From JBCCZC01 sp039188505 (GTDB lineage: Bacteria; Pseudomonadota; Gammaproteobacteria; Xanthomonadales; SZUA-38), in contig JBCCZC010000051.1 in assembly GCA_039188505.1 (NCBI GenBank), forward strand, positions 1 to 20,433: DNA of 20,433 nucleotides, read 5' to 3'. Positions within the stretch are counted from its first letter, which is position 1, and the number at the start of each line of letters is the position of its first letter. Below, one piece after another: positions 6,644-13,846 of this stretch. A program made the translations under genes and the position numbers. The notes below the pieces were generated by a model. It did not search any database and had not been told where the DNA came from. It saw only the letters and a list, made by a program, of their open reading frames with translations.

Positions 6644-8340
6644 TCTTTCGCTCGAGCCTGCATCGGCTGACCCTCTTCGAACGGTTCCTCAGCATCTTCA
6701 CGTCGGTGCGTCCCGGCGAGGGGGCGACCGTTCGGAATCTGTTCGGGTCGGCCTTCCTCCTGACTTTCTGCTTCTACCTGCTCAAGCCGGTCCGTGAGGC
6801 GCTGCTGCTGAGCGAGAACACGGCCGAGCTCGGGGCCTACCTCGACGCGGCGGTCGCGCTGTCCCTGATCTTCGCGATTCCGCTCTACCGCCAGCTCTAT
6901 CGGAATCTGGCGGCCAGCGAGGTCAAATCGCGCATCCTGCGCTGGGTCATCGGCTTCTTCATCTCCAACCTGCTCGTCTTCGCCGGTCTGGCCGCGGGCG
7001 GCCTGTCCGTGGGGATCGGCTTCTACATCTGGCTCAGCATCTTCGGCGTCATGGTCGTCTCCCAGTTCTGGGCCTTTGCCGCCGACCTCTTCAACACGCG
7101 TAGCGGTCAGCGATTGTTCGTGGTGATCATGGTCGGATCGTCGATCGGTGCCTGGACGGGCGCCCAGACCGCTGCCAACCTGTCGCTGCTGGTACCGCCC
7201 TGGCAGCTCATGCTCTTCGCCGCCGTCCTGCTGGCGGCGCCCCTGGTCCTGTCTGTGCGCGCCGAGAATCTCGTACCCGAGGGGTCAGGCAATACGGAAG
7301 ATCATGACGACGGGCCCGGCTTCGACGGCTTCCGGCAGCTCTTCAGCGGCTTCGACGTGGTGGTTCGCTCGCGCTACCTGCTGCTGCTCGGTGGCCTCCT
7401 GGCGACCTACAACCTCGTCGGGAGCCTCGGCAAATACGCCCTCCGCGCCTTCGTCCGGGACGCGGCGAACCTCGCCGCTGCGGACCCCGCGACCGGCCTG
7501 TCGGCGGCCGAATACATCCTCCGCTTCTACGGTGACTACAACGCCTGGATCTCCCTGATCGGCCTCCTCCTGCAGCTCTTCGTCGCCGCGCGCCTGTTTC
7601 GCCTCGTCGGCGTGCGCGGCGCCATTCTCGTCCTGCCCGTGTTTCTGGTGCTGCAGTTCGGCATCCTGTTCCTCGTCCCCGCTTTCGCCCTGCTGCGCGT
7701 CGGCATGATCGGGCAGGAGGCGATCTACCATTCGATCCAGAACACCACCAACCAGGCCCTGTTCCTGCCGATGACCCGGGAGGAGAAGTACATCGGCAAG
7801 ACGATCGTCGACACGGTGTTCGTCCGCTTCGGCGACTGCATCCAGGGTCTCATCGTCTTTGTCGGCGTCGGACTGCTGGCGGTCGACACAACGACGATCG
7901 TGCGCGTGATCTTCTTCCTGACGCTCATCGCGAGCGTGTTCGCGGTGGCCCTGCGGCGGCGCTACCGGGTCCTGCTGCGGGAACACATGGCCAATGAGGC
8001 ACCGAGCGTCGTCGCGCCCCTGCCCGACGTCTATGCACCGGCCGGCAAGCTGTTCATGTTCGCGATCCCCGAGGACTGCTTCTTCGATCCCGATCCCGGC
8101 GACACGCTCGACTTCGAGCTGACCGGTCAGGACGGCGAGAGGCTGCCAGCTTGGATTCGCTTCGATCGCCATTATCTGACGCTCACCGTGCGGCCTCCGG
8201 CGGCCGAGTCGGGGTCGCTGGTGCTGCGGGTAAGCGCCACGGACCTCGAGGGGCACGCCACCGAGGCCCGATTCCGGCTGTCCTGGGGCGACGACCCGAC
8301 CTACCGGATCGGTGCCGGCGGTAACACCGTATTGCCGTGA
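6640..8340 (+). CDS. Nucleotide-transporter-like (NTT/Npt) membrane protein fused to a CADG domain, copy 2
   Basis: 566 residues, paralogous to the preceding gene along its whole length; by eye about half of the positions match. The frame is open further upstream, but the ATG at 6640 overlaps the preceding stop and yields an N-terminus that aligns with copy 1 (TLFERFLSIFTSVRPGEG). Twelve helices are again likely, with LLKPVREALLLSE, DLFNTRSGQRLF and TREEKYIGKTIVDT conserved. The C-terminal CADG-like domain (about 466-550) keeps CFFDPDPGDTLDFEL, LPAWIRFD and SGSLVLRVSATDLEG, followed by a short unrelated tail. The two copies have diverged most in the loop between helices 6 and 7 and in the 7-8 loop, where this copy has an insert rich in Ala. 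Coupled expression of diverged paralogues suggests a hetero-oligomer or a substrate split; this is inference. Confidence 0.8.
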   Translation: MIFRSSLHRLTLFERFLSIFTSVRPGEGATVRNLFGSAFLLTFCFYLLKPVREALLLSENTAELGAYLDAAVALSLIFAIPLYRQLYRNLAASEVKSRILRWVIGFFISNLLVFAGLAAGGLSVGIGFYIWLSIFGVMVVSQFWAFAADLFNTRSGQRLFVVIMVGSSIGAWTGAQTAANLSLLVPPWQLMLFAAVLLAAPLVLSVRAENLVPEGSGNTEDHDDGPGFDGFRQLFSGFDVVVRSRYLLLLGGLLATYNLVGSLGKYALRAFVRDAANLAAADPATGLSAAEYILRFYGDYNAWISLIGLLLQLFVAARLFRLVGVRGAILVLPVFLVLQFGILFLVPAFALLRVGMIGQEAIYHSIQNTTNQALFLPMTREEKYIGKTIVDTVFVRFGDCIQGLIVFVGVGLLAVDTTTIVRVIFFLTLIASVFAVALRRRYRVLLREHMANEAPSVVAPLPDVYAPAGKLFMFAIPEDCFFDPDPGDTLDFELTGQDGERLPAWIRFDRHYLTLTVRPPAAESGSLVLRVSATDLEGHATEARFRLSWGDDPTYRIGAGGNTVLP

Positions 8341-8440
8341 GTTTCATCGGCAATCGGCACACTTCGGCGGGAGAAACGACCGGAGACCATTGCCCGACCC
8401 GCGGCGTGGCCCGGCCGACACCACCTGGCGTCAGGGCTCC

Positions 8441-8995
8441 ATGACTCAGCACGAATACGTCTTCATCGCGATCTCAGTGATCCTCGGCCTGGCACTGACG
8501 CGGCTGCTGCACGCCGCGGCCGGCCTGGTTCGGGCCCACCGGCGGGTGACCTTTCATTGGGCAACCGCCCTCTGGGGCGCCGTCGTCATGCTCTTCATCC
8601 TGCAGCTCTGGTGGGTGGGCTGGGAGCTGCGCATGGTTCAGGACTGGACGATCGTCGACTTCTTCGTCCTCGTCATCGGATCGATCTTCATCTACGGCGC
8701 GGCAGACCTGGCCCTGCCGCTCGAGGACTACGACACGTCGACCGCCGACGAGCTGGATTTCGGGACGCACAGCCGGACCCTGGGCCGCCTCTCCGCGCTG
8801 TCGATGCTGGGCTACTTCTGCATCGGGCCCCACGTCAACATCAACATGCTGGGAAACCCGGTACTGCCGTCGGTCGTGTTCCCGATCATCGGCAGCGTCC
8901 TGATGCTGCTGATCGCGCTGAAACCGGCCTGGTTTTCCGCCTGGTCCCTGACTTTCGCCGGCTACGCGGTCGTGATCCTTTATCTCACGGCCTAG
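8441..8995 (+). CDS. Six-helix integral membrane protein of unknown function
   Basis: 184 residues from ATG 8441, which has an AGGG about five bases upstream; the longer open frame to its left lacks a good start. Six hydrophobic helices are visible at about residues 6-28, 42-62, 74-92, 118-136, 140-160 and 164-183, with a short acidic loop (LPLEDYDTSTADELDF) between helices 3 and 4. The opening MTQHEYVFIAISVILGLALT, with a Gly-Leu-Thr run inside helix 1, is like a group of uncharacterised proteobacterial membrane proteins that I recall only as hypothetical. Trp-rich helix ends (LQLWWVGW) suggest interfacial anchoring. It lies 100 bp after the transporter pair on the same strand and could share its transcript. 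No catalytic motif is visible. Confidence 0.72.
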   Translation: MTQHEYVFIAISVILGLALTRLLHAAAGLVRAHRRVTFHWATALWGAVVMLFILQLWWVGWELRMVQDWTIVDFFVLVIGSIFIYGAADLALPLEDYDTSTADELDFGTHSRTLGRLSALSMLGYFCIGPHVNINMLGNPVLPSVVFPIIGSVLMLLIALKPAWFSAWSLTFAGYAVVILYLTA

Positions 8996-9045
8996 GGGGG
9001 GCTTGCCGAAGCTTCTGCGCTGGCACGCGACGGCTCGCCACGATA

Positions 9046-9064
9046 CCGTCAGCCCGACTGACGG
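9046..9064. terminator. Hairpin between convergent genes
   Basis: A perfect seven-base stem (CCGTCAG / CTGACGG) with a five-base loop sits between the plus-strand gene ending at 8995 and the minus-strand stop at 9065. Its position suits a bidirectional terminator, but neither side has a T-run. Confidence 0.4.
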
Positions 9065-10858
9065 CTAGCCCTCGGCGAGCTTCAGTAACGCTTTCGCGCG
9101 GCGTTCGATGCCGCGGAGCTGTCGGTCGCTGATGATGTCCTCGAGGGGCGCGAGCAACTCCAGGTTGATGCGCTCCAGCATGGCGACGATCTCGGGGGTG
9201 AACGCCCACGGTGACTCGCGCAGGTAGCGCGGGATCCGAGCCGATGCGCGAAAGGCGCGGGTGTGGTCGATGAGCCAGACACGCCAGTCGGAGCGCGTGT
9301 AGAGGACGTTCGAGAGGTTTCGATCGACGTTGTAGATCAGGGCATCGAAGACGTTCATGAGGTTGTACTGATCGGCCTGGCCGCAGACGCCGCGATAGGG
9401 AATCGACTGGTCCCGGCGGTCCTTGTCGTTGATCGCGCCCTCGAGCCAGTACTGCGCCAGTCCGCTGCGGCCGTTGACCTCGCGGATGACCGCCGGCGGC
9501 ACCATTTCGAAGCCCAGCAGCCGATCGAGCCGGTAGGCGGCGAGGTCGTAGAGGTAACGATCCGAATCCTCGAGCTTGCGGGACCAGCGCCCCGGGGCGA
9601 CGTCCGGGTTGCTGTCGTAGGTCTTGAAGACCGCCCGCATCTCCCGATCGCCCTGGCGGAGCGTCAGGCGCTGAGGCTTCGTGACCCCGATTGGCAAATC
9701 CTCGATCTGCACGACCTCGGCCTCCGCAAGGAAGCGCTCGATCTCCGCGTCACTCATGCCGTAGGGGCGATTCCAGGTGCGCTGGGTCTGCGGCTGAACC
9801 GTCGTGAGGTCAAGGTCGGTGTAGTGGACCCGCTCGACGTCGCCCACGAACTCGAGCGCTGACGGGCGCCCCTTGTAGTGGGCGACGTTCATGCCCGTAT
9901 CGATGAGCACGACCTGGCCGTCGAAGCGCGACTGAATGGTCCGACCTGACGTCGGCGTATGCCCGATGACGAGCCGTTCCGCCCCAAGATCGCCCAGGGC
10001 CTGCGCGACGACCGCCTGGTTGTAAAACGGGTGACAGGTCGCATTCCGCCGATTCCAGGCGGGGCCACGGGGATCGAAGGGCAGCCCGTCGATGGCTTTG
10101 AGAAACGCACCGGCGGCCGTCCGTAGCTCCTCCGGCGTCGCCGCATCCTCCGAAAGCCGGGTTGCAATCTCGTAGACGTCGCCATTGTCGTTGCCGCGGG
10201 TGATCGCGCCCCCCGCGCGGAGCGTCTCCCGGGCCGCCATCAGCTGGCGCAGTTCCGCATGGGCGCGCTCGTTGAGCTGCTCGAGCGACAAACCCGCGAT
10301 GACCTTGCCGACGCCTGCGTGGAGGTAGAGGACGTCGTTGATGACCACGGCGAAGGGAAGCCCCAGCAGCCAGCGGCCGTAGGGGCCCTCGGCCGAGAGC
10401 GCCTGGCGATGCCCGGCGAACCCCGGGGGGTGCTCGCTGTCAGCGGGATCCGGAGCGACATCGATATAGCTGGCGAACTCGCCCTTCGTGACGTAGGCGA
10501 GGTCGCCGGTCAGATTCATGACCTCGTGGTTGCCGAGCACGACGTGCACGCGACCGCCGGCAGCCTCGGCCTCTCGCTGCAGTCGCATGAGCAGATCCAT
10601 GGCTGCCCGGGATTCGTCTCCACGGCCCAACAGGTCACCGATGCTGACCAGGTGGGTGTCGCCGGCGATCCACCGGTCCGACGCGTCGATGACCGCAACC
10701 TTGCGGAGAATGCGCTGCATCTCCTCGAACGCGCCGTGTACGTCGCCGAACACAACGACACGCGCCGCGCCGCTGAAGCGATTTGAGCCGTTCTGCTCCC
10801 AGCCGGACGCAGCAAAGGCAAGCGCGAGCAACAGGACCGCGCCACAGCTTCGGATCAT
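9065..10858 (-). CDS. Predicted secreted fusion of PPP-type phosphatase and atypical kinase-like domain
   Basis: 597 residues from ATG 10858, which has GGGAGG eight bases upstream; an in-frame ATG at 10966 would overlap the divergent gene and spoil the signal peptide. Residues 1-19 look like a Sec signal (Arg3, then GAVLLLALAFAAS) with no lipobox. Residues 33-330 carry the PPP metallophosphatase motifs: GDVHG (38-42), GDLLGRG (74-80), GNHEVMN (109-115), His180 and GHTP (299-302), in the arrangement of Shewanella-like phosphatases. After a linker, residues 380-535 show an atypical kinase pattern like Fam20/HipA/PI3K-type folds: VFKTYD (candidate Lys412), AYRLDRLLGFEMVP, DALIYNVDRNLSNVL (505-519) and LIDHTRAF (529-536). 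Standalone proteins like this second half exist in other bacteria. Predicted to act in the periplasm. Whether it phosphorylates, dephosphorylates or both is unknown. Confidence 0.8.
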   Translation of the reverse strand: MIRSCGAVLLLALAFAASGWEQNGSNRFSGAARVVVFGDVHGAFEEMQRILRKVAVIDASDRWIAGDTHLVSIGDLLGRGDESRAAMDLLMRLQREAEAAGGRVHVVLGNHEVMNLTGDLAYVTKGEFASYIDVAPDPADSEHPPGFAGHRQALSAEGPYGRWLLGLPFAVVINDVLYLHAGVGKVIAGLSLEQLNERAHAELRQLMAARETLRAGGAITRGNDNGDVYEIATRLSEDAATPEELRTAAGAFLKAIDGLPFDPRGPAWNRRNATCHPFYNQAVVAQALGDLGAERLVIGHTPTSGRTIQSRFDGQVVLIDTGMNVAHYKGRPSALEFVGDVERVHYTDLDLTTVQPQTQRTWNRPYGMSDAEIERFLAEAEVVQIEDLPIGVTKPQRLTLRQGDREMRAVFKTYDSNPDVAPGRWSRKLEDSDRYLYDLAAYRLDRLLGFEMVPPAVIREVNGRSGLAQYWLEGAINDKDRRDQSIPYRGVCGQADQYNLMNVFDALIYNVDRNLSNVLYTRSDWRVWLIDHTRAFRASARIPRYLRESPWAFTPEIVAMLERINLELLAPLEDIISDRQLRGIERRAKALLKLAEG

Positions 10859-10885
10859 CTCGAGACCTCCCGTTCCCCGCGGGCC

Positions 10886-10894
10886 AGTGTAGCA
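10886..10894 (-). promoter_or_regulatory. Extended -10 promoter for the phosphatase-kinase gene
   Basis: On the minus strand TGCTACACT fits an extended -10 (TGnTAnnnT). It would start transcription about 20 nt before the ATG at 10858. The -35 region is poor, as is tolerated with extended -10 promoters. Confidence 0.4.
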
Positions 10895-10930
10895 TTGGCG
10901 CCGGGGATCGAAGCGCGACGGGGAGGCGCT

Positions 10931-11320
10931 ATGGAACAGTCCCAGTTCGAGTTTCTGCCGGAGCACGACCGCGAGTTCATCAAGACGGCCTACTGGATGG
11001 GGATCCTGGGTCGCCTGGCCATGATCGTTGGCGTCCTGCAGGTTCTCGGCGGCGTGCTCCAGCTCCTCGGCGCCACGCCCGAGCTGGCCTGGTCAGGCCT
11101 CCTGGGCGGGGCCATCTACGCCGTCGTCGGCTACTTCACCAATCGGGTCGCCGGCAGCTTCCGAGCCATCGCCACGAGCGCCGGCCACGACATCGATCAC
11201 CTCATGGTCGCTCTCCAGGCGCTCAAGCAGCTCTTCCGACTGATGACCCTAGGCGTTTTCCTGCTGCTTCTGCTGGGAATCGCCGCGGGCGTCGCCATCG
11301 GCCTCCTCGGCGCCGCGTAG
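10931..11320 (+). CDS. Small three-helix membrane protein of unknown function
   Basis: 129 residues from ATG 10931, with a strong GGGGAGG five bases upstream; an upstream ATG in frame at 10895 has no such site and would overlap the opposing promoter. The N-terminus (EQSQFEFLPEHDREFIKTAYWM) is soluble and charged. Three hydrophobic segments follow at about residues 22-46, 54-76 and 100-126, with glycine-rich GxLGR and GGVLQLLG patterns in the first and GGAIYAVVGYF in the second. The segment between helices 2 and 3 (about 80-98) contains GHDIDHLMVALQALKQLF, an amphipathic helix. I do not recognise the family with certainty. It is divergent from the phosphatase-kinase gene (72 bp between starts) and converges on the TolC gene with only 22 bp between stops. 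Confidence 0.72.
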   Translation: MEQSQFEFLPEHDREFIKTAYWMGILGRLAMIVGVLQVLGGVLQLLGATPELAWSGLLGGAIYAVVGYFTNRVAGSFRAIATSAGHDIDHLMVALQALKQLFRLMTLGVFLLLLLGIAAGVAIGLLGAA

Positions 11321-11342
11321 CGCGTCGGATCGGGGCGACGGC

Positions 11343-12761
11343 CTAGGGCACGATGACGCCGAGCGCCTCGGCATCCGCTGTGATTGCGAGATAGTCGGCC
11401 ACTGCGAGCTGGTAGGCGAGTGCCGCACCAACGGCCCGAAGCCGCGCGTCAGCCGTGCTTTCCTCCCGCAGATTGAGGAGAAAGAAGTTGCTCGCCCCCT
11501 CCTCGAAGCGGATCCACTCCGCCGACTCGAGACGCTGCGCCTGGTCGACCTCGAGGTCGGCGAATGTGGAATTGACGCGTGACGCGTCGATGATATTGGC
11601 AAGCTGGGTCACTTCGGCCCGGATGCGGTCCTCAAGGTCACGGCGCTGCAGGCTAAGTCGCTCGGTCTCGATGTCAGCGAGCGCGATCTCGCTCTTCGCC
11701 TTGCGGCGCTCCAGGGGGACGGAGACCTCGAGCCCGAAGATCAGGTCCGTCTGATCGCGGGTTGGGCTACCGCTGCCAAAGTCCCGGGCAACCTTGACGC
11801 CCAGATCGACCTCCGGCAACAGCTCGTTCTCGCCCAGACGACGCTTGCTCGTCGCCAGCTCGAGCTTGCGGTCGATGAGCGCGAGTTCAGCCTGACGCTC
11901 CAGCGCCAGGGCGATCTCGCGATCGATATCCCGTCCCATGTCGTCCGTGGTGATCGGTAGCGTCTCCGGGAGCAGCAGCGGGTCCGGGATCGCGGGTTCG
12001 CCGACCTCATCGCGGTTGTAAAGGCTGAGGGTGATCGCGGCGTTATCGAGATCACGGCGCGCGTTGATCGCGAGCGAGCGCCGGAAGAGGATTCGCTGGG
12101 CGTTCTCGACGATGTCGATCTGGGCGACGTCACCCTCGTTCAACCGGAGACTCAGCGCGGTGACGCGATCTTCCGCGATCTTCAGCAGATCCTGGTAGAT
12201 GGTCAGGCGGAGGCCTGCCGCGACCCAGCGCCAGTACGCCCGGACGGCGCCGTGCTGAATGCCGATGCTCTGGAGCAGCAGGTCCAGCTCCGCCATCTCG
12301 ATCGCGAGGTCGGCCTCCAGCAGCGAATAACGCCGCCGGTCGAACTCGCGGTCCCGCAGCAGGGCGAGCTTCGCGCCGACCTCGGCCTCGCCGCCGCTGA
12401 GCGTGATGTACTCGTCCTCATAGATGGGGAAGTCGTCGTTGTTGCTGATCCGGTAGCCGCCGTAGATCTCGCCACCGTTGTTCTGCAGCGGCTGCGACAG
12501 CCGCGTACCGATGTACTTCCCGCTGTAGAAACCTGAGGTGCGCGCAAAGCCGGAAGCGTCGAACGTGCGATCGAAGTTGCCCTCGGCGCCGAGGCGCCGC
12601 GCCTCGCTTGCGCGAACGGCCTGGCGCGCTTCGAGGATCTTGGGCGCGTGCCGGGCCGACCGGTCCAGCACCGTGCCGAGAGACAGCGATTCCTCGGGCT
12701 GCGCCGCGACAGCGAGCGCGAACCCCAGGCCCGCGATCGCCGGAAGCAGCCGACCCATCAT
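11343..12761 (-). CDS. TolC-family outer-membrane efflux channel
   Basis: 472 residues. An N-terminal signal (RLLPAIAGLGFALAVAAQ, cleavage near residue 21) is followed by the two long helical hairpin repeats of the outer-membrane efflux protein family, with coiled-coil stretches at about 150-215 and 345-420. No lipobox cysteine is present, so it should be a non-lipidated trimeric channel. It begins with ATG at 12761 inside the stop of the adaptor gene (ATGA overlap); a second ATG follows directly. It is the last gene of an ABC-adaptor-channel operon and should be the outer-membrane exit of that tripartite exporter. The sequence around SQPLQNNGGEIYGGYRI corresponds to the first beta/equatorial region. 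It ends 22 bp from a convergent gene with no hairpin between them. Confidence 0.9.
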   Translation of the reverse strand: MMGRLLPAIAGLGFALAVAAQPEESLSLGTVLDRSARHAPKILEARQAVRASEARRLGAEGNFDRTFDASGFARTSGFYSGKYIGTRLSQPLQNNGGEIYGGYRISNNDDFPIYEDEYITLSGGEAEVGAKLALLRDREFDRRRYSLLEADLAIEMAELDLLLQSIGIQHGAVRAYWRWVAAGLRLTIYQDLLKIAEDRVTALSLRLNEGDVAQIDIVENAQRILFRRSLAINARRDLDNAAITLSLYNRDEVGEPAIPDPLLLPETLPITTDDMGRDIDREIALALERQAELALIDRKLELATSKRRLGENELLPEVDLGVKVARDFGSGSPTRDQTDLIFGLEVSVPLERRKAKSEIALADIETERLSLQRRDLEDRIRAEVTQLANIIDASRVNSTFADLEVDQAQRLESAEWIRFEEGASNFFLLNLREESTADARLRAVGAALAYQLAVADYLAITADAEALGVIVP

Positions 12762-13846
12762 CCGCCGTTGGCGACCGGGGCAAAGGGACTATCACCGGTC
12801 TGATCGGGCGGAAATCCGTTGAGACGGCGCCAGAGCTCATAGCCCACGCTGACCTCCTCGAGCAGCACCCAGCCGCGCACCTTGGTGCCGAACCGCAGGT
12901 ATCGACGCGACGGCCAGGGCTGTTCCCGCTCGTCGTGGGTAATCAGCACCCGAAACCTGCCGTTACCGGAAACCACCGGGTCGATCGCATACACCGACCC
13001 GTAGAACATGCCGACCGCGACCGCAGGCCAGCCGCCCGTCTGAACCGCCGGCCAGCCCTCGAACTGGAGCATCACATCACGCCCCGGCTCGATCAGGGCC
13101 GCGTCGAGGCCGGAGACGTAGAGCTCGACCACCACGTCGCTCGTGTCCGGAACAAAGCTCGCGATCGACTGGCCGGCCGAGACGAGCGTCGCGGTGTCCC
13201 CGGAGAGGATCTGGACAACGGTACCGTTCCGTGGCGCCCGGACGATCTGCGTCGACTGCCGCGACAGATTGATCTCAGTCTGGTTGAGCAGCGCCCGGGC
13301 TTCCGACTCCTTCGCCAGCAGCTCCTGATACTTGATCTGGGCGTTTTCCAGGCCGGTCCGAGATGTGAGCCCCTGGTCGAGCAGGCGCCGCTGGCGATCG
13401 AGATCGATGCGGGCAGTCAAGGTGGCCGCCTCGGCCGCAGCGAGACGGCTCGCCACCGCGCTACGCTCGGCCGTGAGCTTTTCGATGAACTGCGGATCGA
13501 CGTCGATGATCTCCACGATCGGCTCGCCCGCATTGACGTGCATGCCGTCGCGCACGAACCACTGATTTATACGCCCGCTCGTGACCGTCGTCAGATTCTG
13601 GGTACGTTCCGCAGGATCCAGCGTCGTGACCTGCCCCTCACCGCTTGCCGTCTGCACCCAGGGCGTCAGGAACAGGAACGCGAGGCTGCCGCCGACGCCG
13701 ACGATCATCAGGAACGCGAACGCCCACACCGGCCGGGGCACGCGGATCCGCTCGGTGGTCTCGAAGCCGCCGATGTACTTCGGATCGGCAAACGATTCGA
13801 TCGGCCCCGGGCATGTGCGATTGCCTCTGGTGACGGTCAGCGTCAT
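12758..13846 (-). CDS. HlyD-family periplasmic adaptor of the exporter
   Basis: 362 residues from ATG 13846, which overlaps the stop of the ABC gene (ATGA). The N-terminal 39 residues are cytoplasmic. One membrane helix follows at about 40-61 (VWAFAFLMIVGVGGSLAFLFL), then the periplasmic part: a first half lipoyl-like domain (about 85-118, with SGRINQWFVRDGMHVNAGEPI), an alpha-helical hairpin (about 119-197), the second half lipoyl region (RAPRNGTVVQI, 203-213) and a beta-barrel domain. This is the membrane-fusion-protein architecture that links inner-membrane transporters to TolC. A tryptophan-rich insert (EGWPAVQTGGWPAVAVGMFYG, 263-283) stands in the barrel. It sits between the ABC protein and TolC in one operon. 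The substrate is unknown. Confidence 0.9.
   Translation of the reverse strand: MTLTVTRGNRTCPGPIESFADPKYIGGFETTERIRVPRPVWAFAFLMIVGVGGSLAFLFLTPWVQTASGEGQVTTLDPAERTQNLTTVTSGRINQWFVRDGMHVNAGEPIVEIIDVDPQFIEKLTAERSAVASRLAAAEAATLTARIDLDRQRRLLDQGLTSRTGLENAQIKYQELLAKESEARALLNQTEINLSRQSTQIVRAPRNGTVVQILSGDTATLVSAGQSIASFVPDTSDVVVELYVSGLDAALIEPGRDVMLQFEGWPAVQTGGWPAVAVGMFYGSVYAIDPVVSGNGRFRVLITHDEREQPWPSRRYLRFGTKVRGWVLLEEVSVGYELWRRLNGFPPDQTGDSPFAPVANGG

Noticed and set aside
7285..8256. A 323-codon minus-strand frame opposite the second transporter gene
   Set aside because: Same charged shadow pattern, and it crosses the conserved CADG and carrier coding region.
9001..9012. GCTT-GCCG-AAGC mini-hairpin after the six-helix protein gene
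   Set aside because: A four-base stem is expected by chance; the better hairpin is at 9046-9064.
10859..10966. 36-residue N-terminal extension of the phosphatase-kinase protein
   Set aside because: It would overlap the divergent gene start, pass through the probable promoter and bury the signal peptide.
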